A program made the position numbers and the translations under genes. A stretch of 6,372 nt of DNA from contig CAZXDA010000039.1 of the NCBI GenBank assembly GCA_964639445.1, positions 1 through 6,372 of the forward strand, in the 5' to 3' direction. Position 1 is the stretch's first letter; each line of letters opens with the position of its first letter. The stretch comes from 2-01-FULL-49-22 sp964639445 (lineage in GTDB: Bacteria; Patescibacteriota; Saccharimonadia; Saccharimonadales; UBA10212). Below the pieces are notes generated by a model. That model did not search any database, was not told where the DNA came from, and saw only the letters and a program-made list of their open reading frames with translations. Below are positions 1 through 4,689 of this stretch, piece after piece.

Positions 1-29
1 TTATGATTATGGTTGTGGTTTTCATCCAT
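1..29 (-). CDS. N-terminus of a His-rich protein, possibly a copper P1B-type ATPase (partial, runs off left edge)
   Basis: Only nine full codons are visible on the minus strand, reading M-D-E-N-H-N-H-N-H. The ATG at 29-27 is chosen because a purine-rich Shine-Dalgarno (GAGAGGG, 37-43) lies 7 nt upstream; the ATG at 25-23 is in another frame and farther from it. The gene begins 30 nt after the YHS gene stop, in the same direction, so it is probably the last visible member of the csoR operon. Alternating His at the N-terminus is common in CopB-like copper-transporting P1B-ATPases, and such a pump is the usual partner of CsoR and YHS genes. That identity is inference from context, because no catalytic motif lies inside the window. 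Another His-rich metal-binding protein is possible. Confidence 0.5.
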
Positions 30-59
30 AGGCAATCCCTCTCTCTTAATTCTAAAGGT

Positions 60-278
60 TTAACAGCCGTGCGAACGATGGTTGTGGCCACTGGCCTGGC
101 TCTGGCTATATTTCGCTGGATCCTTATCGAAACTATCAGCGCACATGTTGCAGCAAAAATAGTAGGCCTGCCCATTAAAAGTTCGGATCAAACCATCGGC
201 TTCGGCCTGTTTTTTGTCGACGCTGTGGCCCATCACCGGACAAACCGCCGCTTGCCCGTCCACATTCTCGGTTTCCAT
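60..278 (-). CDS. Small YHS-domain metal-binding protein with His/Cys-rich tail
   Basis: This 72-residue soluble protein is almost entirely one YHS domain. It shows C-P-V-M-G at residues 13-17, then Y-Y-F-C-C-N-M-C at 39-46, a Phe at 50 and D-P-x-K-Y at 53-57, which is the standard YHS layout (Cys, aromatic-Cys-x-x-Cys, then F and P..Y). YHS domains occur in heavy-metal ATPases and as stand-alone proteins and are thought to bind transition metals; Cys13, Cys43 and Cys46 are likely ligands. The tail S-G-H-N-H-R-S-H-G-C adds three His and a Cys, suggesting extra metal capacity, for example a chaperone delivering to the following pump. It starts 21 nt after the DUF5676-like gene with no convincing Shine-Dalgarno, so it may depend on coupling. 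The ATG is the only standard start after the in-frame stop at 300-302. Confidence 0.85.
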   Translation of the reverse strand: METENVDGQAAVCPVMGHSVDKKQAEADGLIRTFNGQAYYFCCNMCADSFDKDPAKYSQSQASGHNHRSHGC

Positions 279-299
279 ATGATTGTGAGTTATGAGTAA

Positions 300-572
300 T
301 TATTCCTTTCCTTGCTTAAAAATTTCTAAGCTCCACCCCAAAACGTAACCAATGACCCACACTGAGATGATTAGCGCAATTCCTCCGCCGATAAAGTTGC
401 CCCAACCGAGGTGGAACTGGCCCAGACTGTCAATATTCAAACCGTGCAGCCACCATTTGGTAACCTTGAATGAAAAATCCGGAAAAACCGCCACAAAGGC
501 CGAACACAAGACCCAAAGCGCAGTGGCCGCCAACCCGAACGCGTTGGCTAGTTTTAGTTTGTCAAATTTCAT
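300..572 (-). CDS. DUF5676-like two-helix membrane protein
   Basis: This is a 90-residue integral membrane protein with two predicted helices, roughly residues 9-31 and 56-80. A short loop between them carries W-W-L-H-G-L and F-H-L-G-W-G-N-F. The N-terminus is basic and the C-terminus is charged. From memory this matches the DUF5676 family, whose members share the F-P-x-x-x-x...H-G...W-G-N-F pattern; a profile search was not possible. Its molecular function is unknown. It is co-directional between csoR and the YHS gene, so a role in metal handling at the membrane is a contextual inference. A clear AAGGAG (578-583) sits 5 nt before the ATG, so translation should be efficient. The two His in the loop (in the HGL and FHLGW motifs) could be metal ligands. 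Confidence 0.75.
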   Translation of the reverse strand: MKFDKLKLANAFGLAATALWVLCSAFVAVFPDFSFKVTKWWLHGLNIDSLGQFHLGWGNFIGGGIALIISVWVIGYVLGWSLEIFKQGKE

Positions 573-577
573 ATCTT

Positions 578-583
578 CTCCTT
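578..583 (-). promoter_or_regulatory. Shine-Dalgarno of the DUF5676-like gene
   Basis: AAGGAG on the minus strand lies 5 nt before the ATG at 572-570 and supports that start. The rest of the gap back to the csoR stop (584-650) is purine/A-rich on this strand and contains further GGAG-like strings but no start codon placed to use them. I see no terminator hairpin in it, so csoR and this gene are probably co-transcribed. Confidence 0.7.
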
Positions 584-650
584 TTTAAAACCCTATCAAT
601 TATCGCTTTTTCTTAAAAAAATTCTCCTTTTATTGCGCCTCCTCCCTCGA

Positions 651-935
651 CTATTTTCCTCTTACGTTTGAAAGCTCGTAAAGGCCAAGTAGTTCTTTTA
701 TTGACTCCGCTTGCTTTTTTTTATCAGTTGAGCCAATCTGTTCGGCGGCATGGGTTCTGAGATGGTTTTCGAGTACCAACTTGTTGAGCGAGCGCAGCGA
801 CCTTTGGATGGCCAGGCTTTGTACCAGGATATCCAAGCAATAATCTTCATCATTTATCATTTTCTCTAGACCCTTCATCTGCCCTTGCAAGATGCGAGAG
901 CGGTGAATTGCGCGTTCCTTAAGATCTTCTATCAT
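651..935 (-). CDS. csoR: CsoR/RcnR-family metal-sensing transcriptional repressor with a Cys-His-His ligand set
   Basis: This 94-residue all-helical DUF156-type repressor has the conserved helix 1 (H-R-S-R-I-L-Q-G-Q, 11-19) and helix 2 (D-Y-C-L-D-I-L-V-Q, 31-39), then N-H-L-R-T-H at 57-62. The predicted inner-sphere ligands are Cys33, His58 and His62, at the +25 and +29 spacing typical of the family. Canonical Cu(I) sensors have Cys at the third position. His there is seen in the Thermus thermophilus CsoR and in RcnR, but this protein lacks the N-terminal His that completes the RcnR Ni/Co site. The likely role is apo-repression of its own operon, released by metal binding. The palindrome overlapping its promoter (947-963) and the downstream YHS gene favour copper, but another metal is possible. 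There is no Shine-Dalgarno, and the ATG lies just downstream of the predicted -10. Confidence 0.9.
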   Translation of the reverse strand: MIEDLKERAIHRSRILQGQMKGLEKMINDEDYCLDILVQSLAIQRSLRSLNKLVLENHLRTHAAEQIGSTDKKKQAESIKELLGLYELSNVRGK

Positions 936-943
936 ACATCTAT

Positions 944-971
944 ATGATACCCTCTAGGGGTATTGTGTCAA
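944..971 (-). promoter_or_regulatory. Promoter of the csoR operon
   Basis: On the minus strand there is a perfect -35 TTGACA (966-971), a 16-nt spacer and a 5/6 -10 TATCAT (944-949). The expected transcription start is near 937-938, only 2-3 nt before the csoR ATG (935-933), which implies a near-leaderless mRNA. The promoter starts 28 nt after the stop of the LysM-CHAP gene. No terminator hairpin is visible in between, so read-through from the upstream operon is likely. Confidence 0.75.
947..963. promoter_or_regulatory. CsoR-type operator palindrome
   Basis: ATACCC-N5-GGGTAT is a perfect 6-bp inverted repeat with a TCTAG centre. TA-flanked C/G tracts of this type are the known operator style of CsoR/RcnR proteins. 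It fills the promoter spacer and overlaps the -10, so a bound tetramer would block RNA polymerase. The repressor gene lies immediately downstream, indicating autoregulation. Confidence 0.8.
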
Positions 972-998
972 GTTTTATTTTTTACCTTTCCATAGTAA

Positions 999-2093
999 TT
1001 AATAGATATACCATGCTGAGTTAGCCTTGTCGGGTGAAAGCAGTCTGTAGCTCACTACACCCCAACCACCATTCTTTGGACTGTTGGTGTCCATGCTGAC
1101 ATATCCCGAAGAATTCATATTTGAAGTCCAGACTGAACCGTCGGGGTTTATCTTTTCGACAAACCCGACATGACCAAATGCTCGCCAGTAGCCGCTCATG
1201 GTAGTCGGATCAACCCACCAAACAGCCCCGACTTGCGGTTGGTGCCCTACGCCCAAACCGGCTTGAGGCGCTAAAATCTTCCAGGTTACGGCGTCACCAA
1301 GATTGCTGGGCACCGGTTGCCCAATCTGGGCCCGCCTTAAGGCAACCCAATATGTGCAATAGCCATAATCATAACCGTTGTTGCTGTATACAGCAGCACT
1401 GCCCCAAGCGAAACCAGCGGACGTGTTGAAGTTGAGTGACGGCAGCGGTTGTTGACCGTTAGGAATCCATACCAGCTCGCCAACTACCAGATTACCGCCC
1501 TCGGCATCGTTGACGGTTATGAAAGCCTCTTTGTTAGCTTGGTACCGCTCAACTATAGTGTCTATACTGTCGCCGTTTTTTACCTTGTAGACTATGCCGT
1601 CTCCTGGTGGTATCTGTAGAACCGCGCCAGCAGTAATATAGTTACGACTTAAATCATTTGACCAACGAATACTATTTACACTGACGCCAAACTTGGCAGC
1701 AATACGCTCAATTGTGTCGCCAGCCTGAGCTGTATAGTTAATAATGTCTCGCTTAGACTTCTGCTGCGTTGACACTATTTGGGGTTTGCCCAGAGTAGTG
1801 GTGTCGTTTGGGATAGTAGCCAAGAGCGCTTTTTCAGAGTCTGCATTATTATGTACGGCTGTAGCTTCGGACATGTTAGTCAAATGCGCAACTGTTTCTG
1901 CAATTTGAGCCGCTGACAGTTCATCCAAAGGGTTAATCTCCGACTGGCGGGTAGTTGTGACACTGTTAAGAGTGTTGCTTGTAACAGTCTGGCTGACTGA
2001 ACGGTTATTTAATACGAACAGTCCGGCGAGTAAAAGCAGTGCCACGTTGCCAATGACTATCATACGGCGCCGTAGAGGATTCTTAAGTCGCAT
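999..2093 (-). CDS. Membrane-anchored peptidoglycan hydrolase with two LysM repeats and a CHAP domain
   Basis: This is a 364-residue protein. A basic N-terminus (M-R-L-K-N-P-L-R-R-R) is followed by one membrane helix (about 11-28) and a Ser/Thr/Asn-rich linker to about 115. Two LysM repeats (about 118-162 and 168-211) follow; these bind peptidoglycan. The C-terminal CHAP amidase/endopeptidase domain (about 240-352) has catalytic Cys246 in Y-C-T-Y-W and His308 in G-H-V-G-F-V-E, with Asn325/Asn327 near the place of the third catalytic residue. The helix lacks an obvious signal-peptidase site, so it is probably a membrane anchor with the rest outside. The reading frame extends upstream to a TTG at 2162, but I choose the ATG at 2093-2091: it has GGAG 7 nt upstream, overlaps the ATPase gene by only 11 nt rather than 80, and puts the basic residues directly before the helix. 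It is the last gene of its operon. Remodelling of the cell's own wall or attack on a neighbour's wall are both possible. Confidence 0.88.
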   Translation of the reverse strand: MRLKNPLRRRMIVIGNVALLLLAGLFVLNNRSVSQTVTSNTLNSVTTTRQSEINPLDELSAAQIAETVAHLTNMSEATAVHNNADSEKALLATIPNDTTTLGKPQIVSTQQKSKRDIINYTAQAGDTIERIAAKFGVSVNSIRWSNDLSRNYITAGAVLQIPPGDGIVYKVKNGDSIDTIVERYQANKEAFITVNDAEGGNLVVGELVWIPNGQQPLPSLNFNTSAGFAWGSAAVYSNNGYDYGYCTYWVALRRAQIGQPVPSNLGDAVTWKILAPQAGLGVGHQPQVGAVWWVDPTTMSGYWRAFGHVGFVEKINPDGSVWTSNMNSSGYVSMDTNSPKNGGWGVVSYRLLSPDKANSAWYIY

Positions 2094-2808
2094 GTCTATG
2101 CTCCATTGGGCAGTTGGCTTCGTGGTTGCCTTTTTCCTCTTTAACCAGTCGACCATCTTCAATGGTGATCACCCGTTTAGCTACATCGCGCAGACGAGAA
2201 TCATGGCTGACAATAATTATTGCTCTGCCCTCACTGCAAGCGGTGTTGCAAAGCAGCTGCATAACTTCATGGCCGGTTTGGCTGTCTAAATTAGCGGTTG
2301 GCTCGTCGGCCAGGATCAGCTGCGGCTGATTGATTAAAGCTCTAGCGACAGCTACTCGTTGTTTCTCCCCGCCTGATAGATCTCTCGGCAGGTTGTTAAG
2401 TCTCTCGCCCAGATTAAGTTTTTCTAAAAGTTCTTTAGCTCGCGCGTAAGATTGTTTTTTTGGCATACTGGCCGTAATTTGGGGCACAGCAGCGTTTTGC
2501 AGGGCAGTTAGAGACGACAGTAAATTAAAAGACTGAAACATAAAGCCAAGATGATGCAAGCGCAACCTTGCCAGCTTGTTATCTGATATCCTTAATAAAT
2601 CTTTCCCGTCCAATAAAACCGTGCCGCTGGTCGGCCGCATCAGTGAGCCAAGCATCGAAATCAGTGTGGTCTTACCAGAGCCAGACGGCCCCATAATTAA
2701 GATAATATCTCCGGCTTCAACCTTCAGGCTTATCCCGTCCACCGCTCGTACAGCCGTATGGCCAGATCCAAAAACCTTAGTTAACTGCTCAGCTTCTAGA
2801 ACACTCAT
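2083..2808 (-). CDS. ABC transporter ATP-binding protein, MacB/LolD/FtsE type
   Basis: This 241-residue nucleotide-binding subunit is complete: Walker A G-P-S-G-S-G-K-T-T (40-48), Q-loop Gln92 in M-F-Q-S-F-N-L-L, signature L-S-G-G-E (144-148), Walker B L-I-L-A-D-E-P (164-170) and H-loop His202 in S-H-D. Its size and motif style match the mechanotransmission group (MacB, LolD, FtsE), which does extracytoplasmic work from the cytoplasmic face. It pairs with the permease encoded just upstream. GGAGGT (2815-2820) sits 6 nt before the ATG. The C-terminus (about 227-241) is unusual: a hydrophilic tail with three His and one Cys (H-E-A-N-C-P-M-E-H-R-H). It might bind metal, or might simply reflect DNA shared with the next gene's start and Shine-Dalgarno. 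The substrate is unknown. Confidence 0.93.
   Translation of the reverse strand: MSVLEAEQLTKVFGSGHTAVRAVDGISLKVEAGDIILIMGPSGSGKTTLISMLGSLMRPTSGTVLLDGKDLLRISDNKLARLRLHHLGFMFQSFNLLSSLTALQNAAVPQITASMPKKQSYARAKELLEKLNLGERLNNLPRDLSGGEKQRVAVARALINQPQLILADEPTANLDSQTGHEVMQLLCNTACSEGRAIIIVSHDSRLRDVAKRVITIEDGRLVKEEKGNHEANCPMEHRHAT
2101..2104 (-). promoter_or_regulatory. Shine-Dalgarno deciding the LysM-CHAP gene start
   Basis: GGAG on the minus strand ends 7 nt before the ATG at 2093-2091. The alternative upstream starts (TTG 2162, ATG 2156) have no comparable site. It lies inside the 3' end of the ATPase gene, so the two genes are probably translationally coupled. Confidence 0.65.
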
Positions 2809-2814
2809 CCCGCA

Positions 2815-2820
2815 ACCTCC
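2815..2820 (-). promoter_or_regulatory. Strong Shine-Dalgarno of the ABC ATPase gene
   Basis: GGAGGT lies 6 nt before the ATG at 2808-2806, the best ribosome binding site in the window. It gives the ATPase independent translation initiation after the 79-bp gap containing the palindromic element. Confidence 0.75.
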
Positions 2821-2826
2821 CGCTGC

Positions 2827-2891
2827 TGAAATACAAATTGTGAAACACGGAATACGAATTCTCGTTTCATGTTTCTTGTTTCATATTTCAT
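2827..2891. repeat. Palindromic, 7-bp-periodic intergenic element
   Basis: The outer arms TGAAATA (2827-2833) and TATTTCA (2884-2890) are perfect inverted repeats. TGAAACA (2841-2847) pairs with TGTTTCA (2877-2883), and ACGA/TCGT (2854-2857 / 2862-2865) closes a 4-nt loop. The right half is also four tandem 7-mers: GTTTCAT, GTTTCTT, GTTTCAT, ATTTCAT (2864-2891). The element fills most of the gap between permease and ATPase, and its right arm contains the permease stop codon (2888-2890). It could be a dispersed REP/MITE-like element, an mRNA-processing hairpin or a weak attenuator. There is no following U-tract, so it is not a standard terminator. Confidence 0.6.
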
Positions 2892-3991
2892 GATTTGAAC
2901 ACCTCCGCTGGGTCAATATGGGCCAGTCGCCTAATGGGTGTAAAGGCGGCCAAGACCGACATCGCAAGAGTTAATAGAAAGATCCAAACCACATCAAAAG
3001 CGCGAATTTGCGAAACAAATTGCGGAACATATTTACCGACAGTGGCGCCAAGCCCAAAAGCAAGCCCGGTGCCAACGCCAAAACCTACGATGCCAGCTAC
3101 CAAAGCTTGTTCTATAACAACGTTATATAACTGTCGGTTACTTAGACCGATAGCCTTTAAGACGCCGTACTCCCTAGATTTTTCAATGGTCGAGGTAAAG
3201 ATGGTCAGGCCGATAACCGCTACACCAACCGCAATACTGACAAAAACTAAGACCAAGATAACCGGCAAGAAGCTATCAGAAATAATCGCAGTGTTGCTTT
3301 TAACAAACTGGTCGCGGGTTACAGCCGTAACATTGGGCAGCCGGGCCTCGATATCACCGATTACCCTGCTAGCGTCAGCGCCGGGCTTGAGCGTAACCCA
3401 GAACTCATTAACAGCATCCGGTAATTTCTGAATTTTATTAAGTTCTTCCGGGGTTGTAAAAGCGAAAGAGGTTATTACCAGATCGCCGCCTTCCGAAAAA
3501 CCCACGACTTTTAGCTTGTCTCCGGCAGCATTTATATAATCACCAATTTTGACTTTCTTTGATTGGCTGCGATCAATTATAATTTCGCCCGCGCTGGCGA
3601 TGGATTTACCTTGGACCACCCGCGCCGGCTGACCGCTGTTATCTGCGGGATCATAGCCAACGACATAAAGCTGAAATTCCTTTCCATTAGCAGAGACTGC
3701 TATACGCCTAGCGTTAAATGGCTTAACGTCTCTAACTCCATCGACTTTCAATAAATCTCGTCCCAAACTTGACGGCAATAAAGATGGCGTATGGAACAGT
3801 TCTTCCGAGCCCCTCTGCATAACCCAGATGTCGGCAGGTACTGTGCGGATATATTCGGAGAGCTTGTTATTCCAACCTTGATACAAACCAGCCAAAACCA
3901 TAATTAAGGTAACACTAAAGGCAACGCCGCCCACGCTAATGGCTAGCCGTGTCTTTTCCTGGAATAGGTTACGAATAGCTATTAGAAACAT
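2888..3991 (-). CDS. ABC transporter permease, MacB/FtsX type (four membrane helices)
   Basis: This 367-residue permease has one N-terminal helix (about 17-38), an extracytoplasmic domain of about 200 residues (about 40-235, the MacB-PCD position), three C-terminal helices (about 243-265, 294-316, 333-352) and a short tail T-P-I-R-R-L-A-H-I-D-P-A-E-V. The E-K-S-R-E-Y-G-V-L-K-A-I-G segment (270-282) after helix 2 and the ending I-D-P-A-E-V are hallmarks of FtsX/MacB-family permeases. It should dimerise and pair with the adjacent ATPase. Members of this family export peptides or lipids, extract lipoproteins or activate wall hydrolases; the substrate cannot be told from sequence. Its ATG immediately follows the stop of the 44-residue gene with no Shine-Dalgarno, so translation is probably coupled. 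No MacA-like adaptor gene is in the window. Confidence 0.92.
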   Translation of the reverse strand: MFLIAIRNLFQEKTRLAISVGGVAFSVTLIMVLAGLYQGWNNKLSEYIRTVPADIWVMQRGSEELFHTPSLLPSSLGRDLLKVDGVRDVKPFNARRIAVSANGKEFQLYVVGYDPADNSGQPARVVQGKSIASAGEIIIDRSQSKKVKIGDYINAAGDKLKVVGFSEGGDLVITSFAFTTPEELNKIQKLPDAVNEFWVTLKPGADASRVIGDIEARLPNVTAVTRDQFVKSNTAIISDSFLPVILVLVFVSIAVGVAVIGLTIFTSTIEKSREYGVLKAIGLSNRQLYNVVIEQALVAGIVGFGVGTGLAFGLGATVGKYVPQFVSQIRAFDVVWIFLLTLAMSVLAAFTPIRRLAHIDPAEVFKS

Positions 3992-4126
3992 TTATTTTTT
4001 TACAATTTGTTTCCAAAGCCAGATACCTAAAAGCACCAGATCAATCAATAATATCAGCCACAATAAAGCACCGGTAAATCCGTAGCCACCTGCCATATCA
4101 TGTCCCCAGCTTGAGCCTCCCATCAT
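3992..4126 (-). CDS. Small single-helix membrane protein, 44 residues
   Basis: The gene starts at ATG 4126-4124, overlapping the ArsR-YHS stop (TGA 4125-4123) in an ATGA arrangement, and ends with TAA 3994-3992 directly before the permease ATG. GGAGG lies 8 nt upstream. The product begins M-M-G-G-S-S-W-G-H-D-M-A-G-G, a Gly/Met/His-rich segment. One hydrophobic helix follows (about 18-38, with L-L-W-L-I-L-L-I-D-L-V-L-L), then a basic end K-Q-I-V-K-K. Tight packing on both sides and a good ribosome site make it a convincing gene although very short. The fold resembles the small Met/His/Gly-rich membrane proteins often found in bacterial metal operons, but I do not recognise a named family. It could be a subunit or regulator of the ABC permease, or a metal-binding membrane peptide. 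An Asp inside the helix is unusual. Confidence 0.8.
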   Translation of the reverse strand: MMGGSSWGHDMAGGYGFTGALLWLILLIDLVLLGIWLWKQIVKK

Positions 4127-4611
4127 ACTGCCACCCTCCTTTCTTCTTTTATATATCTTTTTGGATTAAGCATAAACTTATTATGACAGCCGCTGGCACA
4201 AAAGTAATAGATCTGGCCGGCGTGTTTGGCGGTATCAAAAACCTCCGAGGCAGAAAGTCGCATGCCACAAACCGGGTCTCTGACGATTGGAAATAATAAC
4301 TTAGCGGGGAATTTATCTGAAAAACCGTGCTGTTCCTGCAGGAAGCCATAAATAGCATCTACGGCTTTAGTTATTTTATTATCGGCCAGCGTATAGTATG
4401 ACTTTTGACCGTCATGTCTAACGTTAACTAATTTGTAACGTCGCAGCAGTGTTAAGTGTTGGCTGAGATTTGGCTGACGCATACCGAGCATTGCTACCAT
4501 TTCATTAACACTAAGCTCATGGTTTTTAAGAAGCTGCAAAATCTCCAGTCGCTTACGGTTAGCTAAGATTTTAAATGTCTCTTCCTCTAAATTAATCACC
4601 TGCTGATACAT
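4123..4611 (-). CDS. ArsR-family winged-helix regulator fused to a C-terminal YHS domain
   Basis: This is a 162-residue two-domain protein. Residues 1-95 form an ArsR/SmtB winged helix: L-A-N-R-K-R-L-E-I-L-Q-L-L (16-28), the recognition helix around M-R-Q-P-N-L-S-Q-H-L-T-L-L (44-56) and the wing around V-R-H-D-G-Q-K-S-Y-Y (64-73). Residues about 110-154 are a YHS domain: D-P-V-C-G-M (112-117), Y-Y-F-C-A-S-G-C (135-142), F146 and P150..Y153, with Cys115, Cys138 and Cys142 as likely metal or redox ligands. The classic ArsR alpha-3 metal motif (C-V-C) is absent; the equivalent is E-L-S-V-N-E. Sensing is therefore probably done by the YHS domain, which is inference. It heads the minus-strand operon, diverges from the thiol-redox operon and likely controls both through palindromes in 4634-4677. 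Its predicted leader is very short, with no clear Shine-Dalgarno. Confidence 0.9.
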   Translation of the reverse strand: MYQQVINLEEETFKILANRKRLEILQLLKNHELSVNEMVAMLGMRQPNLSQHLTLLRRYKLVNVRHDGQKSYYTLADNKITKAVDAIYGFLQEQHGFSDKFPAKLLFPIVRDPVCGMRLSASEVFDTAKHAGQIYYFCASGCHNKFMLNPKRYIKEERRVAV

Positions 4612-4622
4612 GTTCCGATGAT

Positions 4623-4628
4623 ATCATA
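4623..4628 (-). promoter_or_regulatory. Probable -10 box of the ArsR-YHS operon
   Basis: TATGAT on the minus strand matches 5/6 of the consensus and sits 11 nt before the ArsR-YHS ATG (4611), predicting a leader of about 5 nt. I find no good -35 at normal spacing, so the promoter may need activation or be weak. The ATATAT arm of the nearby palindrome falls in its spacer region. Confidence 0.45.
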
Positions 4629-4633
4629 AATAT

Positions 4634-4677
4634 AAATATATGCGAATACTTGAATATATTTTGATTTAGATATATTC
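4634..4677. promoter_or_regulatory. Two overlapping inverted repeats in the divergent promoter region, probable ArsR-YHS operator
   Basis: The first palindrome has perfect 8-bp arms AAATATAT (4634-4641) and ATATATTT (4654-4661) with a 12-nt spacer. The second has GAATATAT (4652-4659) and ATATATTC (4670-4677) with a 10-nt spacer. Together they give three ATATAT half-sites at 4636, 4654 and 4670. The size and AT-rich dyad form fit ArsR/SmtB operators. The set lies between the divergent start codons and covers the -10 of the plus-strand operon. AT-richness raises the chance of accidental symmetry, so confidence is moderate. Confidence 0.5.
4671..4676 (+). promoter_or_regulatory. Probable -10 box of the thiol-redox operon
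   Basis: TATATT (5/6 consensus) lies 13 nt before the ATG at 4690, predicting a leader of about 7 nt. TTGAAT at 4650-4655 could serve as -35, but the 15-nt spacer is short. The box is inside the second palindrome, so a bound regulator would occlude it. Confidence 0.4.
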
Positions 4678-4689
4678 TTGAGCCTAGAC

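Noticed and set aside
3..299. Plus-strand open frame of 98 codons opposite the YHS gene
   Set aside because: The opposite strand encodes a textbook YHS domain with correct Cys spacing; this frame is its shadow.
611..628. Weak hairpin with T/A runs between csoR and the DUF5676-like gene
   Set aside because: The pairing is only A-T and could arise from base composition; it does not support a terminator or an RNA element.
964..998. Rho-independent terminator between the LysM-CHAP gene and the csoR promoter
   Set aside because: There is an A-rich run on the minus strand but no GC-rich stem and no U-tract after a stem, so no terminator is supported.
2864..2891. Tandem 7-mers as a CRISPR or similar array
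   Set aside because: The unit is far too short and there are no spacers; it is described as a palindromic intergenic element instead.
2895..3431. Plus-strand open frame of 178 codons opposite the ABC permease
   Set aside because: It is the antisense of a clear MacB/FtsX-type permease, with no ribosome site and a composition rich in Thr, Pro, Lys and Ala without domain logic.
4678..4689. TTG at 4678 as the start of the CxxC membrane protein
   Set aside because: It adds only four residues, overlaps the predicted promoter's transcription start region and has no ribosome site; ATG 4690 is simpler. Not excluded.
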